DNA of 34,540 bases from Bifidobacterium breve (GCA_943325005.2 CALPNT020000008.1:1-34540); one strand, 5' to 3'; positions 8,224-16,525 are shown, counted from the first letter of the stretch. Notes: generated by a model not told the origin, from the letters alone. Numbers and translations are program-made.

Positions 8224-8901
8224 ATGGTGAAAGAAGAAGGCTGTCGCTCGGCAGAACTGCGCGAGCTGGGCTGGAGCGCCGAGGAGGTGAGGGTCTATGA
8301 GGAGCTCTGGGAATACCGACAACGCTGGGGGGCCATCAACCTCGAACTGGAGGAACGCCAGTTGCTGCGCAAGGCCGAGGCAGCCTTGCCCAGACGGGCC
8401 AGCTCCGGTCGAGGCGCTGCAAGGAAAACCCTGCCGGAAAAGGCGCACCATCGCTGGTTGAGCTTCCACCTGGCAGCCATGCAGGCCAGCACTGGCGAGC
8501 TGGGGCTTGAGCCCAATGAAGAAGCGGCCTGGCCGATCATCCTGGAGGAAGAGCTCAAAGCCCTGGAGTACTACGAACCGGTGCTGGGCCTGCCCGACAC
8601 GTTGAAGGCCAAACTTTTTCTGCCGGAGCGGGAACGCTGGGCAACAGAAGCCGCCTCACTCGGCCGGGTCCTCAACTACGACTTCGCCGCACCCTTGACA
8701 GCGCTGAAACTTCAGGGGCCCACCAGCTGGAAGCCGCTGCGGGGCGACGCCCAGGCGGGAGCAACGGATTACCCAGTGCTGGAGGGCGAAACGGCCACGA
8801 GCTTCCGCGCCCAGGTGCGCCGTGAAGTCTTCGCCTTCACCCGGTCCACCTATCCCTCGATCCAGGACAGCGACAAGCCGACGCCGCCTGATGCGGGCTG
8901 A
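8224..8901 (+). CDS. Uncharacterised protein (225 aa)
   Basis: I do not recognise this protein. The ATG at 8224 is preceded by AGGAG at 8208-8212. A GTG at 8197 is possible, but the ribosome binding site lies inside that extension, so the ATG is preferred. The product is soluble and acidic, without a signal peptide or membrane segment. The first half is rich in charged helix-like sequence (SAEEVRVYEELWEYRQRW; LELEERQLLRKAEAAL). The middle holds an aromatic, acidic segment (ELKALEYYEPVLGLP). The gene ends about 100 bases before rpaB on the same strand, but a hairpin lies between them and co-transcription is not clear. Confidence 0.7.
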   Translation: MVKEEGCRSAELRELGWSAEEVRVYEELWEYRQRWGAINLELEERQLLRKAEAALPRRASSGRGAARKTLPEKAHHRWLSFHLAAMQASTGELGLEPNEEAAWPIILEEELKALEYYEPVLGLPDTLKAKLFLPERERWATEAASLGRVLNYDFAAPLTALKLQGPTSWKPLRGDAQAGATDYPVLEGETATSFRAQVRREVFAFTRSTYPSIQDSDKPTPPDAG

Positions 8902-8967
8902 ATCACTACCACATCATGCCCCTGCCCACGGACTCGCTGTCTGAGAGGATCGTCACAGCGATGTGAA

Positions 8968-8983
8968 GGGCCTGCGGAGGCCC
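8968..8983 (+). other. Short perfect hairpin in the rpaB leader
   Basis: GGGCCT and AGGCCC form a 6-bp stem with a 4-base loop, ending 26 bases before the rpaB start. No T-run follows, so it is not a standard terminator. It may be a leader structure or chance in GC-rich DNA. Confidence 0.4.
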
Positions 8984-9009
8984 ACTACCACCCTCTGAGT
9001 CGAGTCACT

Positions 9010-9786
9010 ATGACCGCATCCGTTCCCCATTCCGGCACCGACGGACGTGAGGCGGCCGGCAGCAAGGGCACCATCCTGGTGGTGGACGATGAGGCGAGTA
9101 TCCGCCGTATTCTGGAAACCCGCCTTTCGATGGTGGGATACACCGTGGCCACCGCGTGCGACGGCGAGGAAGCGCTGGATCGCTTCCCTGCCGTCGAACC
9201 TGATCTGGTGGTGCTTGATGTGATGATGCCCAAACTGGATGGCTACGGCGTCATTCAGGAGCTGCGCAAGATCTCGGATGTGCCGATCGTGATGCTCACG
9301 GCGCTCTCCGAAGTGAAAGACCGGATCCTGGGCCTGGAGCTGGGAGCCGACGACTATCTGATGAAGCCCTTCAGCCCCAAGGAGCTTGAAGCCCGTATCC
9401 GCTGTGTGCTGAGGCGAGTCCAAGGCAATGGCCAAGCCAATGGCACGCAGCGGCCTGCCGCCTCCAATGGCATTGAGGTGGGTGGACTGCGCATCAACAC
9501 CGCCAAGCGCCAGGTGTTCCGCGGCGACGACCGAATCAGGCTGACAGGTATGGAATTCGGCCTGCTGGAACTGCTGTTGAGCCGCTCGGGCGAGCCTCTG
9601 AGCCGCGCCGACATCCTCACCAAGATCTGGGGGTACACGCCGGAACGCCATGCCGATACCCGGGTGGTGGACGTCCATGTGTCGCGGCTGAGGGCCAAGT
9701 TGGAGGAGGATCCCGAGAATCCGGAGTTGATCATCACGGCCCGGGGCATGGGCTACATGTTCCAGCGAATCGTGGTGAACGGCTGA
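9010..9786 (+). CDS. rpaB: OmpR-family response regulator RpaB
   Basis: RpaB is the essential cyanobacterial regulator that controls high-light genes and photosystem and phycobilisome genes, with sensor kinase NblS as its usual partner. The 258-aa protein has a receiver domain with the acidic pair at about residues 26-28 (VDDE), the phosphorylated Asp70 in VVLDVMMPKLDGYG and Lys119 in DDYLMKPF. A linker follows, and then an OmpR winged-helix domain (LTGMEFGLLELLLSRSGEPL; RVVDVHVSRLRAKLEEDP; ARGMGYMF). The ETRLSMVGY segment and the PFSPKELEARIR segment are typical of RpaB rather than RpaA. No NblS gene is in the window. Downstream lies a broken HPP gene. Confidence 0.9.
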   Translation: MTASVPHSGTDGREAAGSKGTILVVDDEASIRRILETRLSMVGYTVATACDGEEALDRFPAVEPDLVVLDVMMPKLDGYGVIQELRKISDVPIVMLTALSEVKDRILGLELGADDYLMKPFSPKELEARIRCVLRRVQGNGQANGTQRPAASNGIEVGGLRINTAKRQVFRGDDRIRLTGMEFGLLELLLSRSGEPLSRADILTKIWGYTPERHADTRVVDVHVSRLRAKLEEDPENPELIITARGMGYMFQRIVVNG

Positions 9787-9836
9787 TACCTTTCAGCTGG
9801 ATCCTGAAACTGGATGGTGCTTCTGGGCCGGCTTCG

Positions 9837-10300
9837 ATGCTTTCTGAGCCCACCAGCGCCAACAGGGGCCGTGCCTACCAACCCAGCTTTTCGATCAGCC
9901 AGGTGATCAGGGCCTGGCTCGGTGTCCTCCTCGCCATCACCCTGCTGGGTCTGCTGAGCACCTGAAGTCACCATGCGTTGATCGCAGCGCCCTTAGGGGC
10001 CTCCACCATGCTGCTCTTCGGTCACCCCGAAAGCCCCCTCGCCCAACCCCGAAATCTGGTGGCCGGCAACACCCTCGCTGCTCTGATCAGCGTTAGCGGC
10101 GTGCTGCGGTGGCGCTCCTGGGGGTGCTGCTGGCGGCCAAACCCAGCTTTGTGCTGATGCCCGTTCTGGCCGGATCGCTGCTACTGCTACTGCTGCTGCT
10201 TGCTGTGACCTTCAGTCACCTGATTCCAGCAATCCGCCCCTATCCCCACCACTGGCTTGAACCGGCATCGACCCTGGCCCCGACCCTAGGCAACCTCTGA
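9837..10300 (+). pseudogene. Broken HPP-family membrane protein gene
   Basis: Three pieces of one HPP-family protein can be read. From the ATG at 9837, 42 codons give a hydrophobic helix (RAWLGVLLAITLLGLLST) and stop at TGA 9963-9965. In the same frame after the stop come ALIAAPLGASTMLLFGHPES and PLAQPRNLVAGNTLAALIS, which match the family core (PFGAS, FGxPxSPLAQPRN). Then the frame shifts near 10100 and the C-terminal part appears in another frame (VALLGVLLAAKPSFVLMPVLAGS ending YPHHWL). The central segment with the name-giving HPPAGA motif is missing. One in-frame stop, one frame change and one internal deletion mean this is a decayed gene. HPP proteins of cyanobacteria and plastids include nitrite transporters. 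The first 42 codons could still be made as a small membrane peptide. Confidence 0.82.
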
Positions 10301-10341
10301 ACGAAACGCACCAATACCCTGGCCGCGCAAACTGCGGCAAA

Positions 10342-10401
10342 AATGATGAGTTCGGGACCGCCACATGCATCATTATGGGGTAGTCCGGACCTGTCGAACT
10401 C
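10342..10401. repeat. Two overlapping inverted repeats upstream of the AraC-family gene
   Basis: AATGATG (10342-10348) pairs with CATCATT (10368-10374), and GAGTTCG (10348-10354) pairs with CGAACTC (10395-10401). Both lie 140-200 bases upstream of the AraC-family start. They could be regulator binding sites or alternative RNA hairpins. Nothing else was seen between 10301 and 10544. Confidence 0.4.
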
Positions 10402-10544
10402 ACCGCTGCGGCAGAGCCAGGTGCGGTTGATGCTCCGCAATCCATCACCTGAATCCACAGAGACGAAACAGTGCAGGCATTGACAACAGCAGGGTCTCGG
10501 AACCATGCCGTAGGCAACACGACAGCCAGCGAGACTCAACAACC

Positions 10545-11672
10545 ATGAGCCCAGCAACAGCCAGAGGCCAGGCAACAGCCAGAGGCCAGGCAACAGCCGT
10601 GGCCGCGGTTGAGCACTGGGGGATGCCCCTGCTGGAGCTGCCCCAGATCGCGATGACATCCGATGACGCCGTTGTCTTCGGGGGCGTGCTGGATCAGGTA
10701 CTGCCGGTGAAGGTGGCCACCTGGGACGCCCTGGACCCGCACCAGCCCTTCTTCAACAAGTCCGCCGCAATGCAGCTGGGGGATCTCAGCCTGCTCTCCA
10801 CCTTTGGCTCAGGCTTCGATGGCAGCCTGGAGCGGCAGGGAAAGGCCCACCTGGTGCTTCCCTATGCGCCGGAGCTGGCAATCAACGATTACGAGGTGGA
10901 GGGACGGACCTATCGATTCCAGGATGACGGCCTGTTTCTCAGCCAAGAGGAATCCCAGCTACGCATTCATGCCAGCTTCTGCGCCGCGGTGGTGTTCACC
11001 TTTACCCCCGAGAGTCTGATACCTGTAGCTGCTTCCATGGCCGGATCAGCGCGGGGCTCCCTGGCCATTCAAGCGGCTCTGCAACGCACCACCGTGCTCG
11101 ATCGGCGCCGTGATCGTCGTCTCGGCAGCATTCAGAGCCTGCTGAAACAGAGCCTGCAGCTGATCCACAGGGCGATGGTCGTCAGCAGCGGCAGTTTGAA
11201 CCCGATGCTGCAGCTCGATGATCTGGTGCGCCGACTGCTGGTGATGTTGCTGCTGCCGCAGTTGTTTCACGACGACGGTGGCGCCCGGGGCGACAGCAGC
11301 GCCACCCCGGGCCTTGACCTGGAGGAGCGGCCACAGGATCCCTTCAGCCATGACGCGCTGGTGCAGTGGATGTTGGCGAATCTGCAGGAACCGATCAGCC
11401 TCAGCGACATTGAGCGCCGCAGCTGCTATAGCCGCCGCTCGCTGCAGTACGCCTTCCGCCAGCGCTACGGCTGCGGTCCCACCCAATGGCTGCGCCGCCA
11501 GCGGTTAGAGCGGGCCCTTTCCATTTTGAGCCAGCCCAGCCCAGGGCTCACGGTGAACCAGCTGTCCCAGGATTGCGGCTACCTGAGCCAGGCGGCCTTC
11601 AATCGCGATTTTCTGCGGCGCTTCGGCCAGAAGCCCTCAGAGGTGTTGCGTCAACAGCGCCTCCGCCCCTGA
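10545..11672 (+). CDS. AraC-family transcriptional regulator
   Basis: The 375-aa protein ends in a clear AraC/XylS DNA-binding domain (about residues 280-375) with two helix-turn-helix units: ISLSDIERRSCYSRRSLQYAF and LTVNQLSQDCGYLSQAAFNR, followed by DFLRRFGQKPSEVLRQQ. The N-terminal 270 residues are a sensing region without a family I can name. The first codons contain an 18-bp tandem repeat that encodes ATARGQ twice, so the true start may be further in, for example at the Met of GMPLLELPQ (ATG at 10623). No target gene is obvious, because it stands alone between two gene-poor stretches. Confidence 0.85.
   Translation: MSPATARGQATARGQATAVAAVEHWGMPLLELPQIAMTSDDAVVFGGVLDQVLPVKVATWDALDPHQPFFNKSAAMQLGDLSLLSTFGSGFDGSLERQGKAHLVLPYAPELAINDYEVEGRTYRFQDDGLFLSQEESQLRIHASFCAAVVFTFTPESLIPVAASMAGSARGSLAIQAALQRTTVLDRRRDRRLGSIQSLLKQSLQLIHRAMVVSSGSLNPMLQLDDLVRRLLVMLLLPQLFHDDGGARGDSSATPGLDLEERPQDPFSHDALVQWMLANLQEPISLSDIERRSCYSRRSLQYAFRQRYGCGPTQWLRRQRLERALSILSQPSPGLTVNQLSQDCGYLSQAAFNRDFLRRFGQKPSEVLRQQRLRP
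10555..10598 (+). repeat. 18-bp tandem repeat at the start of the AraC-family gene
   Basis: The unit CAACAGCCAGAGGCCAGG occurs twice without mismatch (10555-10572 and 10573-10590), followed by the first 8 bases of a third copy. The unit is a multiple of three, so copy-number change would add or remove six residues without breaking the frame. Confidence 0.9.
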
Positions 11673-12597
11673 AAAGCACTAGCCGTGGGTGAAAGTGGGT
11701 CTGAAAAGCTCGGGCACCCGTCCGGGCAACGGCAGAACCTTGAGAGCGGAAGTGCTGCAGGCTGAAGGCGGTCCCCGACGGAGTGAGCAAACTCTCAGCT
11801 CCTGCCCCATGGTGTGAACCGCCAGGAGCAACCCACCTCTGACCACATGACAGCTCCATTCCAGCACTGGCATCAGCACAGACAGAACCGCATGCCCCAG
11901 CCTTGGGCCGAACATCGGTCGACCCGTTCAAGCTCTGGAGGCCCAAGGCCTGGGGTACCGAGCAGCCAGCCGAGCCAGGCGGTAGGGGCGCAGGCCCGAA
12001 GCGGTGGCGATGACAACCTTCACCAAGACAAAACACAGCCTCCAGGGCGATCCGGCCTTGTGGCCGCAGGGGCGGCGGGCAAACGGGCCCGCAGCAGATT
12101 GATCCCATCCCCGCCGTGGCAGTGGAAGGGATCGAGGCCTGAGTGCTGCCCCAAACCTGGTGGCCAGGAGCGTGTTGCACGTAGATCTCCAAGCAGAAAA
12201 TGGGGACGCTTTCGCTGCCGAGAAGCTTCAATCCCGAATCGAGCCGAGAAAGACGTGAATCGATTTTGGGGCGGTGGTTCGCTCAAATCAGCTGTGCTGC
12301 AATCGATCTCGGGCCTTTGGCTGACCTGAAGCGAGGGCACCGGCGAGACCTCTCTGAGACCGAATTTGGCGTTGGAGTGAAGCGAGTCGGGTCTTTTCGC
12401 CCGGAACGATCTATGCGCAACATGCTCCTAACCCGTCTGGCAGTTGCCTTATCAGCAGAAACGGGCAATTCCTTTCATTCAAATCAGCCATCTTTACGGA
12501 GATTCCAAAGCACCGCTTGCCCCAGCCCATACCAATTCAACACAGCAGCTGCTGCTAAACTTCAGGCCGGAAGCTACCGATCAGAGATCCCAGTCCA
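11673..12597. other. Long gene-poor stretch before the CNNM/CorC-type gene
   Basis: About 925 bases hold no gene that I can support. Minus-strand open frames (for instance 11679-11915) give short products with no recognisable family. No tRNA, terminator with a T-run, or repeat array was seen. The promoter of the 12598 gene is expected near the right end, but no convincing -10/-35 pair stands out. Confidence 0.45.
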
Positions 12598-13917
12598 GTG
12601 ATCATCGTCCTTGTCGAAATTGTGCTGATCCTCGTTCTGATCGTTGCCAACGGCATCTTTTCGGGCTCGGAGATCGCGGTGGTTTCGGCCCGTAAGATCA
12701 GGCTCGAACAACTGGCCGAGCAAGGCAATGCCCGAGCTCGGATGGCCCTCAGGCTGGCCAACTCCCCCAACGACTTTCTCTCTGCCGTCCAGATCGGCAT
12801 CACCCTGATCGGCATCCTCAGCGGGGCGGTGGGGGGCGCCACTCTGGCGCGCCGGCTCCACCCAGTTGTGGCCTCGATTCCGCTGCTGCGAGCCTGGAGC
12901 GAAGGGATCAGCGTTGCTGTGGTGGTTGGGATCATCACCTACTTGTCGCTGGTGATCGGCGAGCTGCTACCCAAACGCATCGCCCTCAACAATCCCGAGG
13001 CCGTAGCCTGCGCCGTGGCCCGACCCATGCGCTGGCTGGCCCGCTGGACCGCGCCGCTGGTGCAGCTTCTGGGCCGCTCCACTGACATTCTCCTGAACCT
13101 ATTGGGCATCCAATGCTCCACAGAACCGGATCTGACTGAGGAGGAGATCAAGGCCCTGATCCGCCAGGGGGCCGAATCGGGAGTACTGGAAGAAGTTGAA
13201 CACGACATGGTGCAACGGGTCTTTCGCCTCGGGGATCGCTCAATCCGCGCGATCATGACGCCGCGCACCGAAATCTGCTGGCTCGATCTCAATGCTCCCC
13301 GCCAACAACAACTGGAGCTGGTCACCAGCAGCAACCATTCCCGCCTGCCCGTGGCCCAGGCCAGCCTCGACGCCTGCATCGGCATTCTGCGCGGCCGCAA
13401 CCTGCTGGCGGCAGAGCTTTCGGGCAACCCGGTGGATCTGGAATCCTTGTTACACCCGCCCCTGTACATCACTGAATCGGCTCGAGCCCTCACTGTGCTG
13501 GAGCAATTCCGCCAGACCGGGGTTCACATCGCCCTGGTCACCGATGAATACGGCGGCATCGAAGGGCTGGTGACCCTCACCGATCTGCTGGAAGCAATCG
13601 TCGGCGATTTGCCCTCGGCGGAAGATCTCGAAGAACCCCAGATCATTCGCCGCGAGGATGGCTCCTGGCTGCTCGATGGCGCCCTCGATATCAGTGAGTT
13701 CAAAGATCTGGTGGAGCGCTCCAGCCTGCCCGATGAAGCCAGTGGCAGTTTTCACACCCTCGGCGGCTTCGTGCTGCACGTGCTGGGCCGGGTGCCCCGG
13801 GCCGGAGATCACTTCAGCTGGGATGACCTGCGGTTCGAGGTGATGGACATGGACGGCAAGCGGATTGACAAAGTGCTGGTGGCCGCCCTGCCCCAGCCGC
13901 CCATCCAGCCATGTTGA
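12598..13917 (+). CDS. CNNM/CorC (HlyC)-family membrane protein
   Basis: The 439-aa protein has the three-part layout of this family, linked to magnesium/cobalt efflux though often annotated as hemolysin-like. A CNNM (DUF21) membrane domain covers about residues 1-190 (ANGIFSGSEIAVVSARKIRL; GEILPKRIA-like GELLPKRIALNNPE). A CBS-domain pair lies at about 200-330 (DRSIRAIMTPRTEICWLDL; HIALVTDEYGGIEGLVTLTDLLEAIVGD). A C-terminal CorC/HlyC domain follows (DGALDISEFKDLVE; SFHTLGGFVLHVLGRVPRAGD). The start is a GTG at 12598. The gene stands alone, with a tiny membrane ORF 65 bases downstream. Confidence 0.9.
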   Translation: MIIVLVEIVLILVLIVANGIFSGSEIAVVSARKIRLEQLAEQGNARARMALRLANSPNDFLSAVQIGITLIGILSGAVGGATLARRLHPVVASIPLLRAWSEGISVAVVVGIITYLSLVIGELLPKRIALNNPEAVACAVARPMRWLARWTAPLVQLLGRSTDILLNLLGIQCSTEPDLTEEEIKALIRQGAESGVLEEVEHDMVQRVFRLGDRSIRAIMTPRTEICWLDLNAPRQQQLELVTSSNHSRLPVAQASLDACIGILRGRNLLAAELSGNPVDLESLLHPPLYITESARALTVLEQFRQTGVHIALVTDEYGGIEGLVTLTDLLEAIVGDLPSAEDLEEPQIIRREDGSWLLDGALDISEFKDLVERSSLPDEASGSFHTLGGFVLHVLGRVPRAGDHFSWDDLRFEVMDMDGKRIDKVLVAALPQPPIQPC

Positions 13918-13982
13918 TGCTCTCCGCCGCCTGAATACCCACGAGCCTGAATACCAAAATGGATACCCCCTTGGTCAGGCCG

Positions 13983-14099
13983 ATGGATACGGAAGTGATA
14001 CTGCCGATCGTCGCCGGTCTTGGTCTCGTCGTGCTGGTCCTGGTCGGCAGTGTGGTGGTGCTGCTACGCCCGAGCGACTCGCCGAATCGGCGCTCCTGA
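13983..14099 (+). CDS. Possible single-span membrane peptide (38 aa)
   Basis: This short ORF encodes one strong hydrophobic segment (ILPIVAGLGLVVLVLVGSV) followed by a basic, hydrophilic tail (RPSDSPNRRS). The preceding bases GTCAGGCCG give a weak ribosome binding site. An in-frame ATG at 13959 would make it 46 aa. The layout resembles small subunits of photosynthetic or respiratory complexes, but it matches none of PsbN, PsbX, PsaI, PsaM, PetN or PetM as I know them. It may be a real unknown small protein or a chance frame. Confidence 0.4.
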   Translation: MDTEVILPIVAGLGLVVLVLVGSVVVLLRPSDSPNRRS

Positions 14100-14450
14100 A
14101 GCGCCCTCCCACGCCAGCCAGCAGCTACCGCTCCAGCTTGATGGACAAGGCGAAACCAGTGTTGCCCTGGACTGGCTGGACGCCCCATGATGAGCGAGGA
14201 GCATGTCGATCAAAAGAACGAAAATTGTGATTCGCTTGAAACGGACAACAGCCATCAGAGGTTGATCTGATATTGCCAGCTTCGGAGGAAATCTTGCCAG
14301 AAGAGTCAGGGTCCCTCCTGAAGCAACAGCTTGCGGATGCCTGACAAAAAGAGTTACCGATTGAGCTGAACACCATTGACGAGTCCCAGATGTTCAGGGA
14401 AAGCTGAACTCCAAGGATTGGCATGAGATCTGTAGACAAGCCCCCGGCTC
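14100..14450. other. Intergenic stretch
   Basis: These 351 bases lie between the possible small membrane ORF and the end of the minus-strand prmC-tsaC group. I see no gene, RNA or clear terminator. Base composition looks less GC-rich here than in the flanking genes. Confidence 0.45.
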
Positions 14451-14774
14451 CTAAGCCCCGCTACCAAGGCTGATCAGGCCAAACAGCAACCCGAGCAGAT
14501 GGCAACTGAGCGGGATCAGGCGATTGGGCGGATCACAGCGCACCAACGCCAGGCCCAGGATGCGCTGATGGGTGAAGGAAAGAGCACAGAGCAGGCCGAA
14601 GCCATCTACACCCAGTACCAGAAGCGCTTCAGCGGCGGCGGACCGGGGCCCATCGCTGTGCAGGCTGGCGATCGAGACCAGCAGCGGCCCAGGAACCCGC
14701 GCACTCAGCAGAAACACCAGCCCACAGGCCAGGCACTGGCGGAACCAGAGCCGCCAGGCACGCCGCGGCCCCAC
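14451..14774 (-). CDS. Uncharacterised membrane protein (107 aa)
   Basis: The product has at least two to three hydrophobic segments (CLACGLVFLLSARVPG, VLGVDGFGLLCALSF, LLGLLFGLISLG near the end) and no family I can name. It begins at a GTG nine bases after the stop of the 54-aa gene and in the same frame, so the two could also be halves of one older gene split by a TGA. It is the last member of the minus-strand group prmC - tsaC - 54 aa - 107 aa. Confidence 0.6.
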   Translation of the reverse strand: MGPRRAWRLWFRQCLACGLVFLLSARVPGPLLVSIASLHSDGPRSAAAEALLVLGVDGFGLLCALSFTHQRILGLALVRCDPPNRLIPLSCHLLGLLFGLISLGSGA

Positions 14775-14783
14775 ACGACGGGC

Positions 14784-14948
14784 TCATTGCTCACGCCGAT
14801 CGCCGGCAAACAGCCAGAGCAGGCCCACCAAGAGCCCCCAGCCCAGCCAGGAGAAGGTCAGCAGCGGCCGGATCAACCCGGTCAAGGGCTGCACCAACCA
14901 GTGGCTCAAGGCCAGGGTCAGCAACAGCAACAGCAGCAGGGCTTGCAT
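14784..14948 (-). CDS. Small membrane protein (54 aa)
   Basis: From the ATG at 14948, 7 bases after the tsaC stop, the 54-aa product is almost entirely hydrophobic. It has two likely membrane helices (ALLLLLLLTLALSHWLV and FSWLGWGLLVGLLWLFAG) and ends in a charged tail DRREQ. I do not recognise the family. Tight spacing behind tsaC supports translation as part of that operon. Confidence 0.65.
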   Translation of the reverse strand: MQALLLLLLLTLALSHWLVQPLTGLIRPLLTFSWLGWGLLVGLLWLFAGDRREQ

Positions 14949-14955
14949 CGGACGA

Positions 14956-15537
14956 TCAACTCCTGGGAGGAGGCAGCGCACCGGCGCGCAGCACCTGCCA
15001 ATCCCCAGGATGGTCGCCATCAGAGCTCCAGGCCAGCACGGTGCTGGCCTGCCCCGAGGCCCCTGGCCAGGGCAGGGGCTCCAGCCAGGGCAGGGCGGGA
15101 AACTGGCGCAACGCCTCCGTGTGGCTCAGGGCCGGGGGCTCACCGGAACGATTGACGCTGGTGGTGGCCAGGGGGCCTGTGCGCCGCAACAGGGCCTGCA
15201 AGGGCGCACAGGCGGCCACGCGCAGCCCCAGACTGTGTCCCCCCGGGTTGAGGGCTGCCGTGATGGTCCCCTCGAACGGCAACACCAGGGTCACGGCCCC
15301 GGGCCAGGTGGCCTCGGCCTGGGTGAGCCACTCCTGCCGCCAGGCCAGGCCAAGCGCCTGGCGCAACTGGACCAGATCGGCACCCATCAAGATCAGAGGC
15401 TTATCGGCCGGCCGGGCTTTGAGCTGCCAGATCAGCGACGCCGCCGTGGGGTGGACCGCCAGGGCAGGCAGGGTATCGGTAGGAAGCAGGGCCGCACCGC
15501 CCTGAAGTAAATGGGCTGCGAGCTGGACCTCATCCAT
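14956..15537 (-). CDS. tsaC: Threonylcarbamoyl-AMP synthase, TsaC/Sua5/YrdC family
   Basis: The enzyme makes threonylcarbamoyl-AMP from threonine, bicarbonate and ATP for the t6A37 modification of ANN-decoding tRNAs. The 193-aa protein is the short YrdC type without a Sua5 C-terminal domain. Family motifs are LLPTDTLPALAV, IWQLKARPADKPLIL (the KxR...SKP-like substrate site), WPGAVTLVLP and LATTSVNRSGEPP. The ATG at 15537 overlaps the prmC stop by 8 bases. A GTG at 15558 is a less likely start. The prmC-tsaC pairing is common in bacteria and links two translation-related modifications. Confidence 0.88.
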   Translation of the reverse strand: MDEVQLAAHLLQGGAALLPTDTLPALAVHPTAASLIWQLKARPADKPLILMGADLVQLRQALGLAWRQEWLTQAEATWPGAVTLVLPFEGTITAALNPGGHSLGLRVAACAPLQALLRRTGPLATTSVNRSGEPPALSHTEALRQFPALPWLEPLPWPGASGQASTVLAWSSDGDHPGDWQVLRAGALPPPRS

Positions 15538-16525
15538 CGCTGCGGCTCCGGTAGGCACGGGCGAAGCGCAGGGTGCCTTCCAGGTCTGGATGGGCAGAGG
15601 CGGCCATCAGGCCCGCCTGGCCAAGCAGTTCCAGCACCGCAGGGCTCTGATCGTGGTGATGCTCCAGCAGCAACACCCCTCCAGGGGCGAGAGCCCGGCA
15701 GGCTCCAGCAGCGATGGCGCCGATCGCCGCCAGCCCATCTGCGCCCCCATCGAGCGCCAGTCGCGGCTCGTGGTCACGCACAATTGGCTCAAGGCCGGCG
15801 ATCAAAGCCGTAGGGATATAGGGAGGGTTGGCCACCACCAGATCCAGCTGGCCCCACCAGGGCTCCAGACCATGCCACCAGTCGCCATGGCGCAGGCGGA
15901 CCATTCCGTCCAAAGCGAAGCGGGCGAGATTGGCTGACGCCTGAGCAAGCGCCAGATCGGAGCAATCCACCGCCAGTCCCTGGGCCCGCGGCAGGGCTCG
16001 AGCCAGGGCCAGAGCCACACAGCCGGAGCCGGTGCCCAGATCAGCCCAGAGCAGTGCTGGCTCATCGTGCTTGCCAGCCCCTGCGGGGCCGCCGTGCTGC
16101 AGATGGGCGACAAGTGCCGCGGGCAGGCTGGCCAGGGCCAGATCCACCAGACGTTCGGTCTCCTGCCGGGGGATCAACACGCCGGGAGCGACTCGCAACT
16201 CAAAATCCCGCCAGGGACAGAGGCCCACCAAGTACTGGAGTGGCTCGGCCGTCTGCAGATGGCGACACCAGATCGCTTCGAGCTGCTGGCAGCTTCGCTC
16301 CAGGCTGATCGAGATGCTGGGATCGAGCCTCAGCCGTTGCAAGTCCGACCAGCGCACCCCTCCGGCCAGATCCAGCAACCAGTCGAGGTCACTGCTGCTC
16401 CCTCCCTGGGCGAGCAGGCTGCGGCGCCAGGCCAGCAACACCTCCCCTACCAGCGTCTCGCCAGGGCAGGACTCCGGCAGGCAGGCGCCCGATCCTGCAA
16501 CCACTGGCGGGGAAGGCAAAGCCAT
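15530..16525 (-). CDS. prmC: Peptide chain release factor N5-glutamine methyltransferase
   Basis: PrmC (HemK) methylates the glutamine of the GGQ motif in release factors RF1 and RF2, with S-adenosylmethionine. From the ATG at 16525 the protein has 331 aa, a little longer than the typical 280-300. The N-terminal helical domain covers about residues 15-120 and ends with EPLQYLVG and IPRQETERLVD. The methyltransferase domain has the SAM-binding LWADLGTGSGCVALALA and the catalytic LVVANPPYIPTAL (NPPY). The C-terminus has LAPGGVLLLEHHHDQ. The same frame stays open upstream to 16837, but that part does not look like PrmC. Confidence 0.92.
   Translation of the reverse strand: MALPSPPVVAGSGACLPESCPGETLVGEVLLAWRRSLLAQGGSSSDLDWLLDLAGGVRWSDLQRLRLDPSISISLERSCQQLEAIWCRHLQTAEPLQYLVGLCPWRDFELRVAPGVLIPRQETERLVDLALASLPAALVAHLQHGGPAGAGKHDEPALLWADLGTGSGCVALALARALPRAQGLAVDCSDLALAQASANLARFALDGMVRLRHGDWWHGLEPWWGQLDLVVANPPYIPTALIAGLEPIVRDHEPRLALDGGADGLAAIGAIAAGACRALAPGGVLLLEHHHDQSPAVLELLGQAGLMAASAHPDLEGTLRFARAYRSRSDG

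Noticed and set aside
7581-8225. Minus-strand 214-codon open frame in the gene-poor stretch
   Set aside because: Composition is unlike the neighbouring proteins and no motif is recognisable. Kept only as a note within the gene-poor stretch.
8117-9870. 15-bp direct repeat GCGCCAACAGGGGCC at about 8117 and 9856
   Set aside because: One such match is expected by chance in a GC-rich window of this size, and nothing links the two sites.
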